From: an uncultured Spartobacteria bacterium
GTDB lineage: Bacteria > Verrucomicrobiota > Verrucomicrobiia > Chthoniobacterales > Terrimicrobiaceae
Direction: 5' to 3'
Assembly: GCA_937960895.1 (NCBI GenBank)
Contig: CALCJD010000096.1
Location: forward strand, 1-12,693
Length of the DNA: 12,693 nucleotides
The notes under the pieces are model-generated. The model was not told where the DNA came from, made no database searches, and saw only the letters and a program-made list of their open reading frames with translations. This document shows, piece after piece, positions 1 to 7,572 of this stretch. Each line of letters opens with the position of its first letter. The first letter of the stretch is position 1. The position numbers and the translations under genes are program-made.

Positions 1-1746
1 GGGTCCCACCCACGGCATGTACCCAAAGGTGGGTGTGGTCGTCTTGATGACCAGCATCGCCTGCAGTTTCCTGTCGTTGGGACCCGTCGCAGTCCCGCTG
101 GGATAATGCTGCACGAACCAAAGGCCGGCCTCGGTGATCGCAGGAAAGCGCCCGCCACCCTTGGTGTCTCCAATTTCGATCGGTACCACGAAACCTGCTC
201 CGATGGTGGAACTGTTCTGCCCGAACGCGCCGTCCTCCGAAGTGACAAGGTCCGGGGTGTAGCTGACAAAATTGGGATTCCGTCCCTGATAGGATTCGTT
301 GAGGTTGGTCGTGCGGATGTAATCGAAAATTTCCGTCAGGATTTGGTCGCGATCGGCGCCGTATTTGCTGGCGAACTCGGACTGGCCGAAGCCGGGAACC
401 GGCGTGTCGGTCAGACTTTGCAAATAGGCATACAAATCCTTATTCCGGGGGATCTGTTCGTAGTCGTGCGTGGCGCTCAGGGGGTTCTCCCGCGTGAAAT
501 AATACGCCTTTCCCCCGATTGTGGAGCAGAAGGCGATCAGACGGTCAAACGGGGTGCGTCGGGTGTCGCTGTCGACGGCGTGGATGGGCCAGATGCTGAC
601 CCGGGGCTGACCGAAGAGATTGAGTTCGGGGGCGCGGCTGCTGGCCGTGAGGAAAAAACGGAGACTTTCAATCTGCTGCGCGGTGAGTCCGGTTTGCGGG
701 CCCGTCGGCCTGCTACGAAAGAGCAGTTCATCGACGGTGGCATAGGCGCGGTCGCTTTTGGCGGCGAGGAGGGAGGTGCGGGCCTCATTGATCTTTTTGG
801 TGCCCTCCTCGGACCCCCCCCAGTAATACCGCGGAGAAATTTTGAAATAATCCTCGCGGCTGAGTCCGCCCAGATCGCCAAGAATCGGGAGGAGGGAGAC
901 CGTGGCGGGATGGCCGGGATAACGCTGATATTCATTTTGTGAAGGTTGTTTCCACGAGTAGTCAAATTCCGTGGGATCAATCGCGCTGTCGTTGCCGGCG
1001 GCGCGGGGAGAGTCCCAGTAGGAATTCGGCGTCACGGGCGAGGCGGTGTTGATGTTGACCTTCAATGTCTCGTCATCCGTCCAGAACGCGATGCGTCCGA
1101 TGATGGGGTTGGTTTCGCGGTCGATCCGGGAATCCCCCAGTCCACAAAGGGTTCCGTCCTCGAGGACGTAGATCCACCGCACGGGCATGGGCGCCCGGTT
1201 CGCGAGGGGATTGCCTGGCTCGATGGGGGCGTCGGACCGGATGGAAAACCCGTCGACAAGGCCGCTGGCGCCGCTCATGTGCGAGGCGACGTTGGGATCG
1301 ACGATGGGATACCGTTCCCGGTCGCCATTCCGCACGGGCTCGTTCAGGTCCACAAATTCCGCGGGCCGTTCATACCAGTTGGCCGGCACATCGCCGGCCA
1401 GATCGGGATCGTCCGTGACCATCGTGTCGGAGGAGTAGAGCTTGTAGATGCTCCGGAGTTTCCCATCGGGACCGTAAACGCGGATGGCGCCGGGCTGGCT
1501 CGCCCAGGTGTCCCGTTTGTTCAGGGGGGTGCTGAGGGTTTGGTTGAGCGTGGTGGCGTCGCGGATCTGCGACTGAACCCGGTTCACCGCCATCTCGGAA
1601 AGGGCTCTCACCTGCGCGGCGCGACTGAACGCGGACGACGATTGCAGGCTGACCCGACCCCGTTCAAAGAGAATGATCGTCAGGGTTGCGCACAGGAGCA
1701 CGGCAATCAAAACGATCACAAGGACATAACCCCGGGAGTTTTTCAT
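1..1746 (-). CDS. Verru_Chthon cassette protein A, GspK/PilX-like (C-terminus beyond window)
   Basis: The frame is open from ATG 1746 to base 1 (582 codons), so the gene continues beyond the left edge. It begins with a short basic leader (MKNSRGY) and a hydrophobic helix at about residues 7-26 that lacks the Glu5 of ordinary prepilins. That resembles the PilX/GspK type of minor pseudopilin. Around residues 217-236 is the block AFWTDDETLKVNINTAS, which I recognise as the hallmark of Verru_Chthon cassette protein A; a large, mostly extracytoplasmic domain follows. The start ATG overlaps the stop of the preceding gene as ATGA, so translation is probably coupled. Family assignment is by motif memory. 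The role is not established: membrane-anchored, periplasm-facing, and by analogy with GspK perhaps the large tip subunit of a pseudopilus. The length is large for GspK but fits cassette A. Confidence 0.85.
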   Translation of the reverse strand, partial: MKNSRGYVLVIVLIAVLLCATLTIILFERGRVSLQSSSAFSRAAQVRALSEMAVNRVQSQIRDATTLNQTLSTPLNKRDTWASQPGAIRVYGPDGKLRSIYKLYSSDTMVTDDPDLAGDVPANWYERPAEFVDLNEPVRNGDRERYPIVDPNVASHMSGASGLVDGFSIRSDAPIEPGNPLANRAPMPVRWIYVLEDGTLCGLGDSRIDRETNPIIGRIAFWTDDETLKVNINTASPVTPNSYWDSPRAAGNDSAIDPTEFDYSWKQPSQNEYQRYPGHPATVSLLPILGDLGGLSREDYFKISPRYYWGGSEEGTKKINEARTSLLAAKSDRAYATVDELLFRSRPTGPQTGLTAQQIESLRFFLTASSRAPELNLFGQPRVSIWPIHAVDSDTRRTPFDRLIAFCSTIGGKAYYFTRENPLSATHDYEQIPRNKDLYAYLQSLTDTPVPGFGQSEFASKYGADRDQILTEIFDYIRTTNLNESYQGRNPNFVSYTPDLVTSEDGAFGQNSSTIGAGFVVPIEIGDTKGGGRFPAITEAGLWFVQHYPSGTATGPNDRKLQAMLVIKTTTPTFGYMPWVGP

Positions 1747-2357
1747 GGCTGGTAGGAAAAGATTCTGCCGGTCACCGGATCGATGGCGAGAGTGACAAAA
1801 TTCCGGTCGGGCGCGGATGTTTTTCCGTCATAAACCGTGAGGCACCACGTGCCCGACGCACTCAGGCTCGTGGAGCCGTCGCTGTCGAAGCGGAACTGAT
1901 GGCAAGGTACGGATTGATTGCGCAGCGAAACGTTTGTCCCGAGCAGGGTCATGATGGTGGACCAGGTCTGATCCGGGGAAATGACCGTTCCTTGGGAGAG
2001 TTTCAGCGGGGCGCCGATGGCTTCCAGGGTGCCGTCCTTTTGAAGCTGACTCAGCAGGAGTGTGTTGAAACCGGGTTTTCCGCTCTCGTCGGGCATCTCG
2101 CAGAAACTGACCACCACGGAGGTGTTTTGGGTCATGGCCAGCTGGCGCGCGAGGAGCAGATGATCCTGGATCAACTGACCGGCCCGGGAAACGTTCAGCG
2201 AACCGAGCACACTGGAAAGGCTGGGCGTGGCGAGCGCGGCGACCAGGGCCACAATCACCACCACAACAAGCAGCTCCATCAGGCTGAAGCCGCCGGGACG
2301 ACGCCGGAGCCATCCGGGGAAGGTTTGTTTCCGGGGTGTGAAGGCCGACGGAATCAT
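1743..2357 (-). CDS. Verru_Chthon cassette protein D, GspH-like pseudopilin
   Basis: A 204-residue protein with a type IV prepilin signal near residues 23-45: basic/Pro-rich leader, then G|FSLMELL with Glu at position 5 of the mature form, followed by a hydrophobic helix. After the helix comes RAGQLIQDHLLLARQLAMTQNTSV, an amphipathic pattern typical of GspH/FimT-type minor pseudopilins and of cassette protein D (positions about 60-85). The C-terminal half is a small globular domain ending in VTGRIFSYQP. Its start overlaps the stop of cassette C (ATGA at 2357-2354) and its stop overlaps the start of cassette A (ATGA at 1746-1743), so it is locked into a four-gene coupled unit. It is expected to be cleaved by a prepilin peptidase, which is not encoded in this window. 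Function beyond this is inferred. Confidence 0.85.
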   Translation of the reverse strand: MIPSAFTPRKQTFPGWLRRRPGGFSLMELLVVVVIVALVAALATPSLSSVLGSLNVSRAGQLIQDHLLLARQLAMTQNTSVVVSFCEMPDESGKPGFNTLLLSQLQKDGTLEAIGAPLKLSQGTVISPDQTWSTIMTLLGTNVSLRNQSVPCHQFRFDSDGSTSLSASGTWCLTVYDGKTSAPDRNFVTLAIDPVTGRIFSYQP

Positions 2358-3379
2358 AGGTTCGTGTTCGCGGCGTTGAGCGGGATCTCCGCCACAAAAA
2401 TGCGGTAGTTGAGGGCCGGCCGGAATTCCCCCAGGACGCGTTCCAGCTCCCGGACGTCCTCGTCGAACTTGGAGGGGTCGGTGAACAGCGAGGACGGGTA
2501 AAGCGCGGGCGGCTGCGAACCGTTTTCCAGGCGGGCGGCGCTCTTGGAGTCAATGACGGCCATCATCACCTTCAACGCCTGCGGCAGCCGATGGTGGGAA
2601 TACGACACGCCGGCATCACGGCTGTTCCACAAATAGCGGGCGGCGGGTTGGCCGTCGGTAATGGGCAGGATGGCGAGGGCCACCACATTGTCGGCCAGAG
2701 GACGGCAGAATCTGCCGGCGGACACATCCTGGGCAAACCAGGCGGTCCCCTTGTAGGCCTCGTTTTGAAAGGGCACGCCGTCCTGCGTCGTGATGGTGTG
2801 GTCGTAAACCGTCATCTGCTCCCGCGGCTGAAGATATTGGTAGAGCCGAAAGCGGCGGTTTTCGGGAATCTTTCCGTCCAGGAACGCCGGTCTCATCGTG
2901 TCATCCCCGTAGCCGATGAAAAAGCCCGTGGCGGTCAGGAGAAGATTGGCGCTTTGGAGATCCTCCGTTTCCGCCACGCCGAGAGGAGCCTGAAAAAACA
3001 CCGCATGCGTGTTGGCCGCCCCGGTTCCGGTGAGGGGGAGTTCATCCTGCGGACCCGAAAGGAAATGCAGATCCGACTTCAACCGGTATTCCGTCGGCGC
3101 CTTTGGATCATCATAGCCGAGATAGGAAAGCAGGGTGGCCTGCCGGACCGTCCGGGTGAACGTCTCAAAAGCCGAGCGCGCCACCTCGAAGGAATCGAGC
3201 TTCCCGATGGTGCGGGTGTAGGAACTCTGCGTCATCGCGAGGAGGCTGGCCACGGCGATGACCACCACCGACAGGACCGCAAGGGAGGCCAGAATTTCGA
3301 TCAGGGAAAATCCGCGCGCCGATCGGAAGGGCATTCCCACGGACGAAACAACTCGGGTCCTCGGACTGACTCTTCCCAT
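2354..3379 (-). CDS. Verru_Chthon cassette protein C, GspJ-like pseudopilin
   Basis: I place the start at ATG 3379, giving 341 residues, because it forms a one-base TAATG overlap with the stop of cassette B. An in-frame ATG at 3406 would add nine residues inside gene B, and an ATG at 3334 would give a shorter leader; no clear ribosome site distinguishes them. The prepilin signal is ARG|FSLIEIL with Glu5, followed by a hydrophobic helix (SLAVLSVVVIAVASLL) about 25-50 residues from the start. The segment after the helix (SYTRTIGKLDSFEVARSAFETFTRTVRQA) resembles the GspJ/PulJ pattern of an extended helix. The remaining 250 or so residues are a periplasmic domain of unknown fold, longer than typical GspJ. 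It sits second in the B-C-D-A set. Confidence 0.83.
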   Translation of the reverse strand: MGRVSPRTRVVSSVGMPFRSARGFSLIEILASLAVLSVVVIAVASLLAMTQSSYTRTIGKLDSFEVARSAFETFTRTVRQATLLSYLGYDDPKAPTEYRLKSDLHFLSGPQDELPLTGTGAANTHAVFFQAPLGVAETEDLQSANLLLTATGFFIGYGDDTMRPAFLDGKIPENRRFRLYQYLQPREQMTVYDHTITTQDGVPFQNEAYKGTAWFAQDVSAGRFCRPLADNVVALAILPITDGQPAARYLWNSRDAGVSYSHHRLPQALKVMMAVIDSKSAARLENGSQPPALYPSSLFTDPSKFDEDVRELERVLGEFRPALNYRIFVAEIPLNAANTNL

Positions 3380-3837
3380 TACCGGTGGTTGAAGATGGAA
3401 TAACAAAACGATCGGGAGGAACCTCCCTCGGTCCCGCGGAAGACGGTGATCTTCACCATTTTCAAATTGGCGCTGTCCGAGGGGGTCACCGCCACTTTGG
3501 CCCGATAGACCGCCTGGTCGGCTCCCGGCAGTTCATTGCCCAGGTCGTCGAAATAATGCCACGTTTCTTTGCCGGGCAGGGCGGAAAACTCCGTGCGTTC
3601 GTATTCGGCGGCAAGGCCGTCCGCGAGCTGGGTGGCCGTCGAAAGGTCGAGGGAATGGCGGGCGGAGGTCAGGGCCGAGGGCAGGAGGCCCAGCAGGGCG
3701 GTGAGCGCGAAGACAAAAATCCCCACCGCAATCGCCACCTCACAAAGGCTGAATGCCCTGGCGGTCACGCGCCGCCCGCGAGCTGCCGGGCGGTTTTCCG
3801 TTTTCATGCGCTCAACGGCGGGGCATTGGGGATTCAT
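3379..3837 (-). CDS. Verru_Chthon cassette protein B, GspI-like pseudopilin
   Basis: A 152-residue protein with a prepilin-like signal at about residues 27-52: TARA|FSLCEVAIAVGIF, with Glu5 present but Ala instead of the usual Gly before the cleavage site. The EVAIAVGIF helix and small size match GspI-type minor pseudopilins and cassette protein B. The rest is a short domain with an ETWHYFDDLGNE segment. The chosen ATG 3837 lies 10 bases after the stop of the glycosidase-like gene, with GAGG three bases ahead of it; an in-frame ATG at 3807 (MKTENRP) is a plausible alternative with a shorter leader. The gap to the upstream gene has no terminator, so B is read with it. Its stop overlaps cassette C as TAATG. 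Confidence 0.82.
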   Translation of the reverse strand: MNPQCPAVERMKTENRPAARGRRVTARAFSLCEVAIAVGIFVFALTALLGLLPSALTSARHSLDLSTATQLADGLAAEYERTEFSALPGKETWHYFDDLGNELPGADQAVYRAKVAVTPSDSANLKMVKITVFRGTEGGSSRSFCYSIFNHR

Positions 3838-3840
3838 GGG

Positions 3841-3844
3841 CCTC
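3841..3844 (-). promoter_or_regulatory. Putative ribosome binding site of cassette B
   Basis: GAGG on the minus strand, between the glycosidase stop codon and the ATG at 3837, with a short three-base spacing. It favours start 3837 over the internal ATG at 3807, though the spacing is suboptimal. Confidence 0.4.
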
Positions 3845-3847
3845 GGA

Positions 3848-6274
3848 TTATTTTTGGACCGGTTCCCGGATGCCGCCGGGAAGGATGCGTTCCTCGGGTG
3901 CCGCGGCCTCCTCCGTCACGACCTGCGGTCCGGTGAAAAGAAAACTCGGACGGAAGAGCCCCCCCGTGCCGATTTCCCACATGTTGAATTTGCGCTGGAT
4001 CTGAATGGCCAGGACGTTTTCCCCTTCGGGCTTGATGGATTTGGTGAGATCAAAAACCGCCGGAACGGCGAAGGAGGTCTTGCTGGTGCCCACGTAATGG
4101 CCGTTGAGCCACACCTTGGCCACATCCTCAAATCCCCCAAGGAAAAGGCCGATCGGCTTGTTTCGCGCGTTCTCGGGGAGCTGGAAACGGTGGCGATACC
4201 AGACGGAGTTCCGGTGAAAGATGCCCTGGGCGTCCCAAGTGCTCCTGTAGGTGCTGGTCTTCACCCAGCGCGAGTCGTTGACCGCCGGGTGAAAGAGGTT
4301 CATCCGTTCGCCGGAATCGGTCGGATCGAAGGCCGTGGGCAGTTCCTCCGGCAGACGCAGCACGATCTCGTAGGGCGGCGTCGAATATTTCAGTCCCTGT
4401 TCCGTGGTGTCGAGAAGCAGGGCCTTGAGGAATCGCGGAACGTAGAACGCCACATACTGGGGATTGAGATCGATTTGCTTCTGCCAGTTTTCGAGCATGC
4501 CATCGTAGGCGGCCTTGGCGGCGGCGAAATCAAAGTTTTCGATGGAGTGATTCCATTTGAGGAAAAGCTCCAGGGCGTGAAACGGAAGCGTCGCCGCTTG
4601 AACGAGCTCCTTCTGCCGGTCGTCCAGCGGCTGGGCGGCGGCCTCCTCCAGATCCTTTCGGGCCGCCTGCATGAAGGCCTCGTCAAACACCAGCGGGATG
4701 GCAAAAAACGAACCGGCTTCCTGTCCCGCCGCCTCCTGGGTTTCGGCCATCCGGAGGTAATAACGCTCCAGCATGGGAGCCGCGGGCCCGTAGGCCTTGG
4801 CACAGAATTCGTGAAGCAGCGCCTTCCAGTCGAGGTCCACGTTCCAAGCCATCTTCACGAAAATGTAATCGTGGGGCGCGGTGATGCCAAAGGAACGGAC
4901 GCATTCGATGGAGAAACCGACAATCCCGTGCTTGTGATAGAAGGGAAGATCCTCTCCGAACATCTTGACCCTCGTGAAGGGAATCAGGGTGTCGGCGAGG
5001 TTGTAGTTGTATTCGTACACCATCAGCCGGTTGCCCTGTTTTTGTGAAAGGGCGGACCAGCGATCGACCACGGATCGGTAATAGGACCGGCTTTTTGAAC
5101 CCGGATCGGTGGTGGACTGGAGGCGCGAATACGTAATCGGGGCGAAGATCGGATAAATGCGCGGATTCGGGGCGAATTTCGCCGGATATTCGGCGTGCAC
5201 CGAATAGATGTAATAGCCGAGCGAGAGATTGGGATATTTGTCCCCCACCCTCTCCAGAACGTCATTGGCCAGCTTGATAACGAGGTCGGTGACGTCGTCC
5301 CCTCCCAGCATGGGATCCTTCCGACCGGATTTGATCAGCTGGGATTCCGGCGACAGGGAGTAACCACCTCCATCCCCGGGCCCGATGGGAAGGGTGACCG
5401 CCTTGTCGTGCGGCCAGCCCTTTTCCTTGAAGATGCGGTCGATGTCCCGGACGATCAGATCAATGACCTTGGGATTGGTGGTTTCCACCTGGGCACTTTT
5501 CTTGCGGACCAACTCGCCGTCCGGTCCCTCCACCAGGGCAAACATGTCGGGGTTGGCGGCAAACTCATCCTTGTATTTTGCGATGAGACGTTCCCAGTAG
5601 TGGCCTTCACCGGTGTGTTCCAGCAGGGGGGAGAACCCGAGGCGCTGGCGGCGCTGCCAGACCGCAAATTCCTTGGCCGGCGTCTCTCCGATGTTTGGGC
5701 GTCCCCCGGCGTTGTACATCCGCCTCGCCGGAAAGGAGGGCTCGACGGCCATGTCGCCGTCCTCCACGGTCACGGTTTTGCGGGACGGAATGATTTCACC
5801 CACCGGTCCGGGAACGACCCAGTCGCAGCCCAGATTTCCCAGAAAGGTGTAAATCCCATAGGTGGTGGCCGCGGGGGTCTCGCCGTTGATCAGGACCAGA
5901 CCGTCCTTCACCAGCACGCGGAAACACTCCTGCCAGCGGGTCTCGGGAGGAACACAGCCCTTTTTGGCCGCCAGGCTGCCCAGAACAATCGCGGGCGCCT
6001 GGATTTTTCCGGGCTCGGACGTCTCCACCACCTCCAGCCGTGTGCCGGTCATTTTTTCCAGATGGTAGTTCAAATCTTCCACCGCCTCCTTGTTGGGATT
6101 GGGTTTCGCGGAGGCGGGAAAATCCGCCGGGTCGACGTAAATTCTGGCCTTGGGAGCCCCGTCCTCAACCAGAGGGACGGCCCCCGGGCAGGAACTGCCG
6201 AAAATGACGATCAGGAGGGAAAAAAGTCCGCAGACGCCCCGCCCCGTTGCCCTGAGGTTTTTGAAAACGCCCAT
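3848..6274 (-). CDS. Secreted DUF4838-type glycosidase-like protein with C-terminal GH2-like beta-sandwich
   Basis: From ATG 6274 the protein has 808 residues. The open frame extends upstream to 6397, but that part overlaps the lacI end and would bury the signal peptide. Residues 1-29 look like an export signal: basic start, GVCGLFSLLIVIFGSSC helix; the Cys is a poor lipobox, so soluble export or a lipoprotein are both possible. The N-terminal domain (about 40-170, with TTYGIYTFLGNLGCDW near 137-152) resembles the accessory domain before GH67 alpha-glucuronidases and GH20 enzymes. The central region (about 190-510) has DUF4838-like marks: GPGDGGGYSLS near 300, VYEYNYN near 420, KAYGPAAPMLERYY near 494. 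The C-terminus (about 660-785; WLNGHYVG, VFDLTKSI) resembles a GH2 sugar-binding beta-sandwich. Substrate and catalytic residues are not certain. It is the first gene of the operon with cassette B-C-D-A and follows lacI by 52 bases. Confidence 0.78.
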   Translation of the reverse strand: MGVFKNLRATGRGVCGLFSLLIVIFGSSCPGAVPLVEDGAPKARIYVDPADFPASAKPNPNKEAVEDLNYHLEKMTGTRLEVVETSEPGKIQAPAIVLGSLAAKKGCVPPETRWQECFRVLVKDGLVLINGETPAATTYGIYTFLGNLGCDWVVPGPVGEIIPSRKTVTVEDGDMAVEPSFPARRMYNAGGRPNIGETPAKEFAVWQRRQRLGFSPLLEHTGEGHYWERLIAKYKDEFAANPDMFALVEGPDGELVRKKSAQVETTNPKVIDLIVRDIDRIFKEKGWPHDKAVTLPIGPGDGGGYSLSPESQLIKSGRKDPMLGGDDVTDLVIKLANDVLERVGDKYPNLSLGYYIYSVHAEYPAKFAPNPRIYPIFAPITYSRLQSTTDPGSKSRSYYRSVVDRWSALSQKQGNRLMVYEYNYNLADTLIPFTRVKMFGEDLPFYHKHGIVGFSIECVRSFGITAPHDYIFVKMAWNVDLDWKALLHEFCAKAYGPAAPMLERYYLRMAETQEAAGQEAGSFFAIPLVFDEAFMQAARKDLEEAAAQPLDDRQKELVQAATLPFHALELFLKWNHSIENFDFAAAKAAYDGMLENWQKQIDLNPQYVAFYVPRFLKALLLDTTEQGLKYSTPPYEIVLRLPEELPTAFDPTDSGERMNLFHPAVNDSRWVKTSTYRSTWDAQGIFHRNSVWYRHRFQLPENARNKPIGLFLGGFEDVAKVWLNGHYVGTSKTSFAVPAVFDLTKSIKPEGENVLAIQIQRKFNMWEIGTGGLFRPSFLFTGPQVVTEEAAAPEERILPGGIREPVQK

Positions 6275-6275
6275 A

Positions 6276-6293
6276 TACAGAGACGTATCTATA
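6276..6293 (-). promoter_or_regulatory. Putative LacI-family operator, copy 1 (glycosidase operon)
   Basis: Minus strand reads TATAGATACGTCTCTGTA, an imperfect palindrome (14 of 18 positions symmetric) centred on CG, as is usual for LacI/PurR-type operators. It ends one base before the ATG at 6274 and starts 33 bases after the lacI stop. It matches copy 2 (7567-7584) at 15 of 18 positions. A bound repressor here would block initiation or an elongating polymerase coming from lacI. TATAGA could serve as a -10 box, but I see no convincing -35 at the right distance. Confidence 0.65.
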
Positions 6294-6326
6294 TTCCGTT
6301 TGGGAAAGCAAGGAATATGTTCCGGA

Positions 6327-7496
6327 TCATTTGATTTTCCGCAAAGAGGGCAGTTTGTCGCAGGATGGGGTGTCCACGTAGGTTTCGGCCGGCTCATCGA
6401 ATCCCACCATGCGGCCGCAGGATTGGCGGAGGACGAGCTGGGAGGGGAAGGAGATGCCCTTGGTGGGGACCTTTTTCCCCTTGAGGCATTGCATGAGCAT
6501 GTCCACGGCTTCCTGTGAGGACCGCGGGATGTTCAGGCGGATCGTGGTGAGGCGGAACATGGGGAAGGCGCCGATCTGGTCATTGTCCGCGCCGGTGACC
6601 GCGATGTCCTCGGGAATGCGGATCTTGTCCACGTAGGCCGCGTTGAACACCCCGCAGGCCGCCCGGTCGTTTGCGCACATGAGGGCGTCGGGCGGGGAGC
6701 CGGAGGCAAAGAGCTGCCGGCTCAAGTGGTAATTGGCGAGGATAAGGTCGTTGTCATGCCGGTTCATGTCGAACCGGACCACCACGGCAAACGGCCGGTC
6801 CCGGTGATCGCGAAGCAGCCGGGGCCACCGCCGGATGAAGTCCGCCTCGTCGAGAACATGACAGGGGCCGACATCCTGCATGGCCAGCTGCAGGCCGACG
6901 ATGCGTCCCAAGGTGGAGCGTTCCTCCGAGGGCAGCGAGGGCAGGATGATGCTGCGATGTCCGACCTTCTGAAGATGGCGCGCCATGGCATAAAAGCTGG
7001 CCTGGGAGCTGTCGCCCACAAAGGGGACATCCAGATTGTCATCGCCGTACAGCGAAACGACGGGGATTCCCGCCCGCCGGAGCAGGGCGAGCGATTCGGC
7101 GTCGAACGCCTCCCGGCCGGTTCCGTTGCCGATCAGGATCACCCCTTCCACCCGGGCCTCAATCATCTCCTGCAGCATGCGATGGGTGTCCCCGGCATGC
7201 CACTGCTTGTCCGAAATGATGAAGTCGTATTCGTGCTGCCGGATGGAGTCGACCAGGTGGGAGATCGCCTGCTGGGCGGTCTCGTAGGAGGACCCGAAAT
7301 GAACCACACCAATCAGATTGCTCCGCCCCCGTTTCACAGCCAGGGAGGCGCGGTTTTTCCGATAACCCAGTTCCGCCGCGGCTTTCAGCACCCGCTCCCT
7401 GGTCTCCTTTTTGTAATAAGGGGTGCCATTGAGAATGTTTGCGACGGTGGAAGTCGGCATTCCAAGATACTCCGCGATCTTTCTCTGGCTGATCAT
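6327..7496 (-). CDS. LacI-family transcriptional regulator (probable local repressor)
   Basis: 389 residues. Residues 1-50 form the LacI helix-turn-helix: KIAEYLGMPTSTVANILNG followed by KKETRERVLKAAAELGYRKN, then the hinge and LIGVVHFG, where the effector-binding domain (periplasmic-binding-protein fold, to about residue 345) begins. The segment DALMCANDRAACGVFNAAY and AVTGADNDQIGAF near 270-310 are the usual late motifs of that domain. By alignment to LacI, the minor-groove leucine of the hinge (LacI Leu56) is Val here. No clear Shine-Dalgarno precedes ATG 7496. It lies between two copies of the same 18-bp operator-like site, one before the glycosidase operon and one in the divergent promoter, so it probably controls both arms and perhaps itself. 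The effector is presumably a sugar released by the pathway (inferred). Confidence 0.93.
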   Translation of the reverse strand: MISQRKIAEYLGMPTSTVANILNGTPYYKKETRERVLKAAAELGYRKNRASLAVKRGRSNLIGVVHFGSSYETAQQAISHLVDSIRQHEYDFIISDKQWHAGDTHRMLQEMIEARVEGVILIGNGTGREAFDAESLALLRRAGIPVVSLYGDDNLDVPFVGDSSQASFYAMARHLQKVGHRSIILPSLPSEERSTLGRIVGLQLAMQDVGPCHVLDEADFIRRWPRLLRDHRDRPFAVVVRFDMNRHDNDLILANYHLSRQLFASGSPPDALMCANDRAACGVFNAAYVDKIRIPEDIAVTGADNDQIGAFPMFRLTTIRLNIPRSSQEAVDMLMQCLKGKKVPTKGISFPSQLVLRQSCGRMVGFDEPAETYVDTPSCDKLPSLRKIK

Positions 7497-7515
7497 GGCT
7501 TTGGGGACGATACTG

Positions 7516-7530
7516 GAACCCTCCGGGTTC
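7516..7530. repeat. Perfect 6-bp inverted repeat in lacI leader
   Basis: GAACCC-TCC-GGGTTC on the plus strand, 20 bases upstream of the lacI start. In the lacI transcript it would fold as a tight hairpin with a GGA loop and a GGAGGG run partly in the stem. It could be a second protein site or an mRNA element; nothing else supports either. Confidence 0.3.
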
Positions 7531-7543
7531 GCCAGAAAATCTC

Positions 7544-7572
7544 TTGCCAGTGGGGACGACGGCCTTTATAGA
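7544..7572 (+). promoter_or_regulatory. Sigma70-like promoter of the alpha/beta-hydrolase gene
   Basis: TTGCCA (7544-7549), 17-base spacer, TATAGA (7567-7572). The -10 box is the left arm of the operator palindrome, so repressor and RNA polymerase would compete directly. Transcription starting about seven bases downstream would give a leader of only about a dozen bases before ATG 7592. Confidence 0.6.

Noticed and set aside
106..1755. Plus-strand frames of 278 and 269 codons at the left edge
   Set aside because: They are antisense to cassette A, whose frame is open through the same region and carries the AFWTDDET family motif.
3569..5047. 492-codon plus-strand frame, and another at 5195-6334
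   Set aside because: Both mirror the glycosidase gene in the opposite strand; no signal, motif or ribosome site supports them.
6275..6397. CPLC-N-C zinc-ribbon-like N-terminus of the long glycosidase frame
   Set aside because: It derives from the out-of-frame lacI 3' end; two Cys pairs are incomplete and the region precedes a signal peptide.
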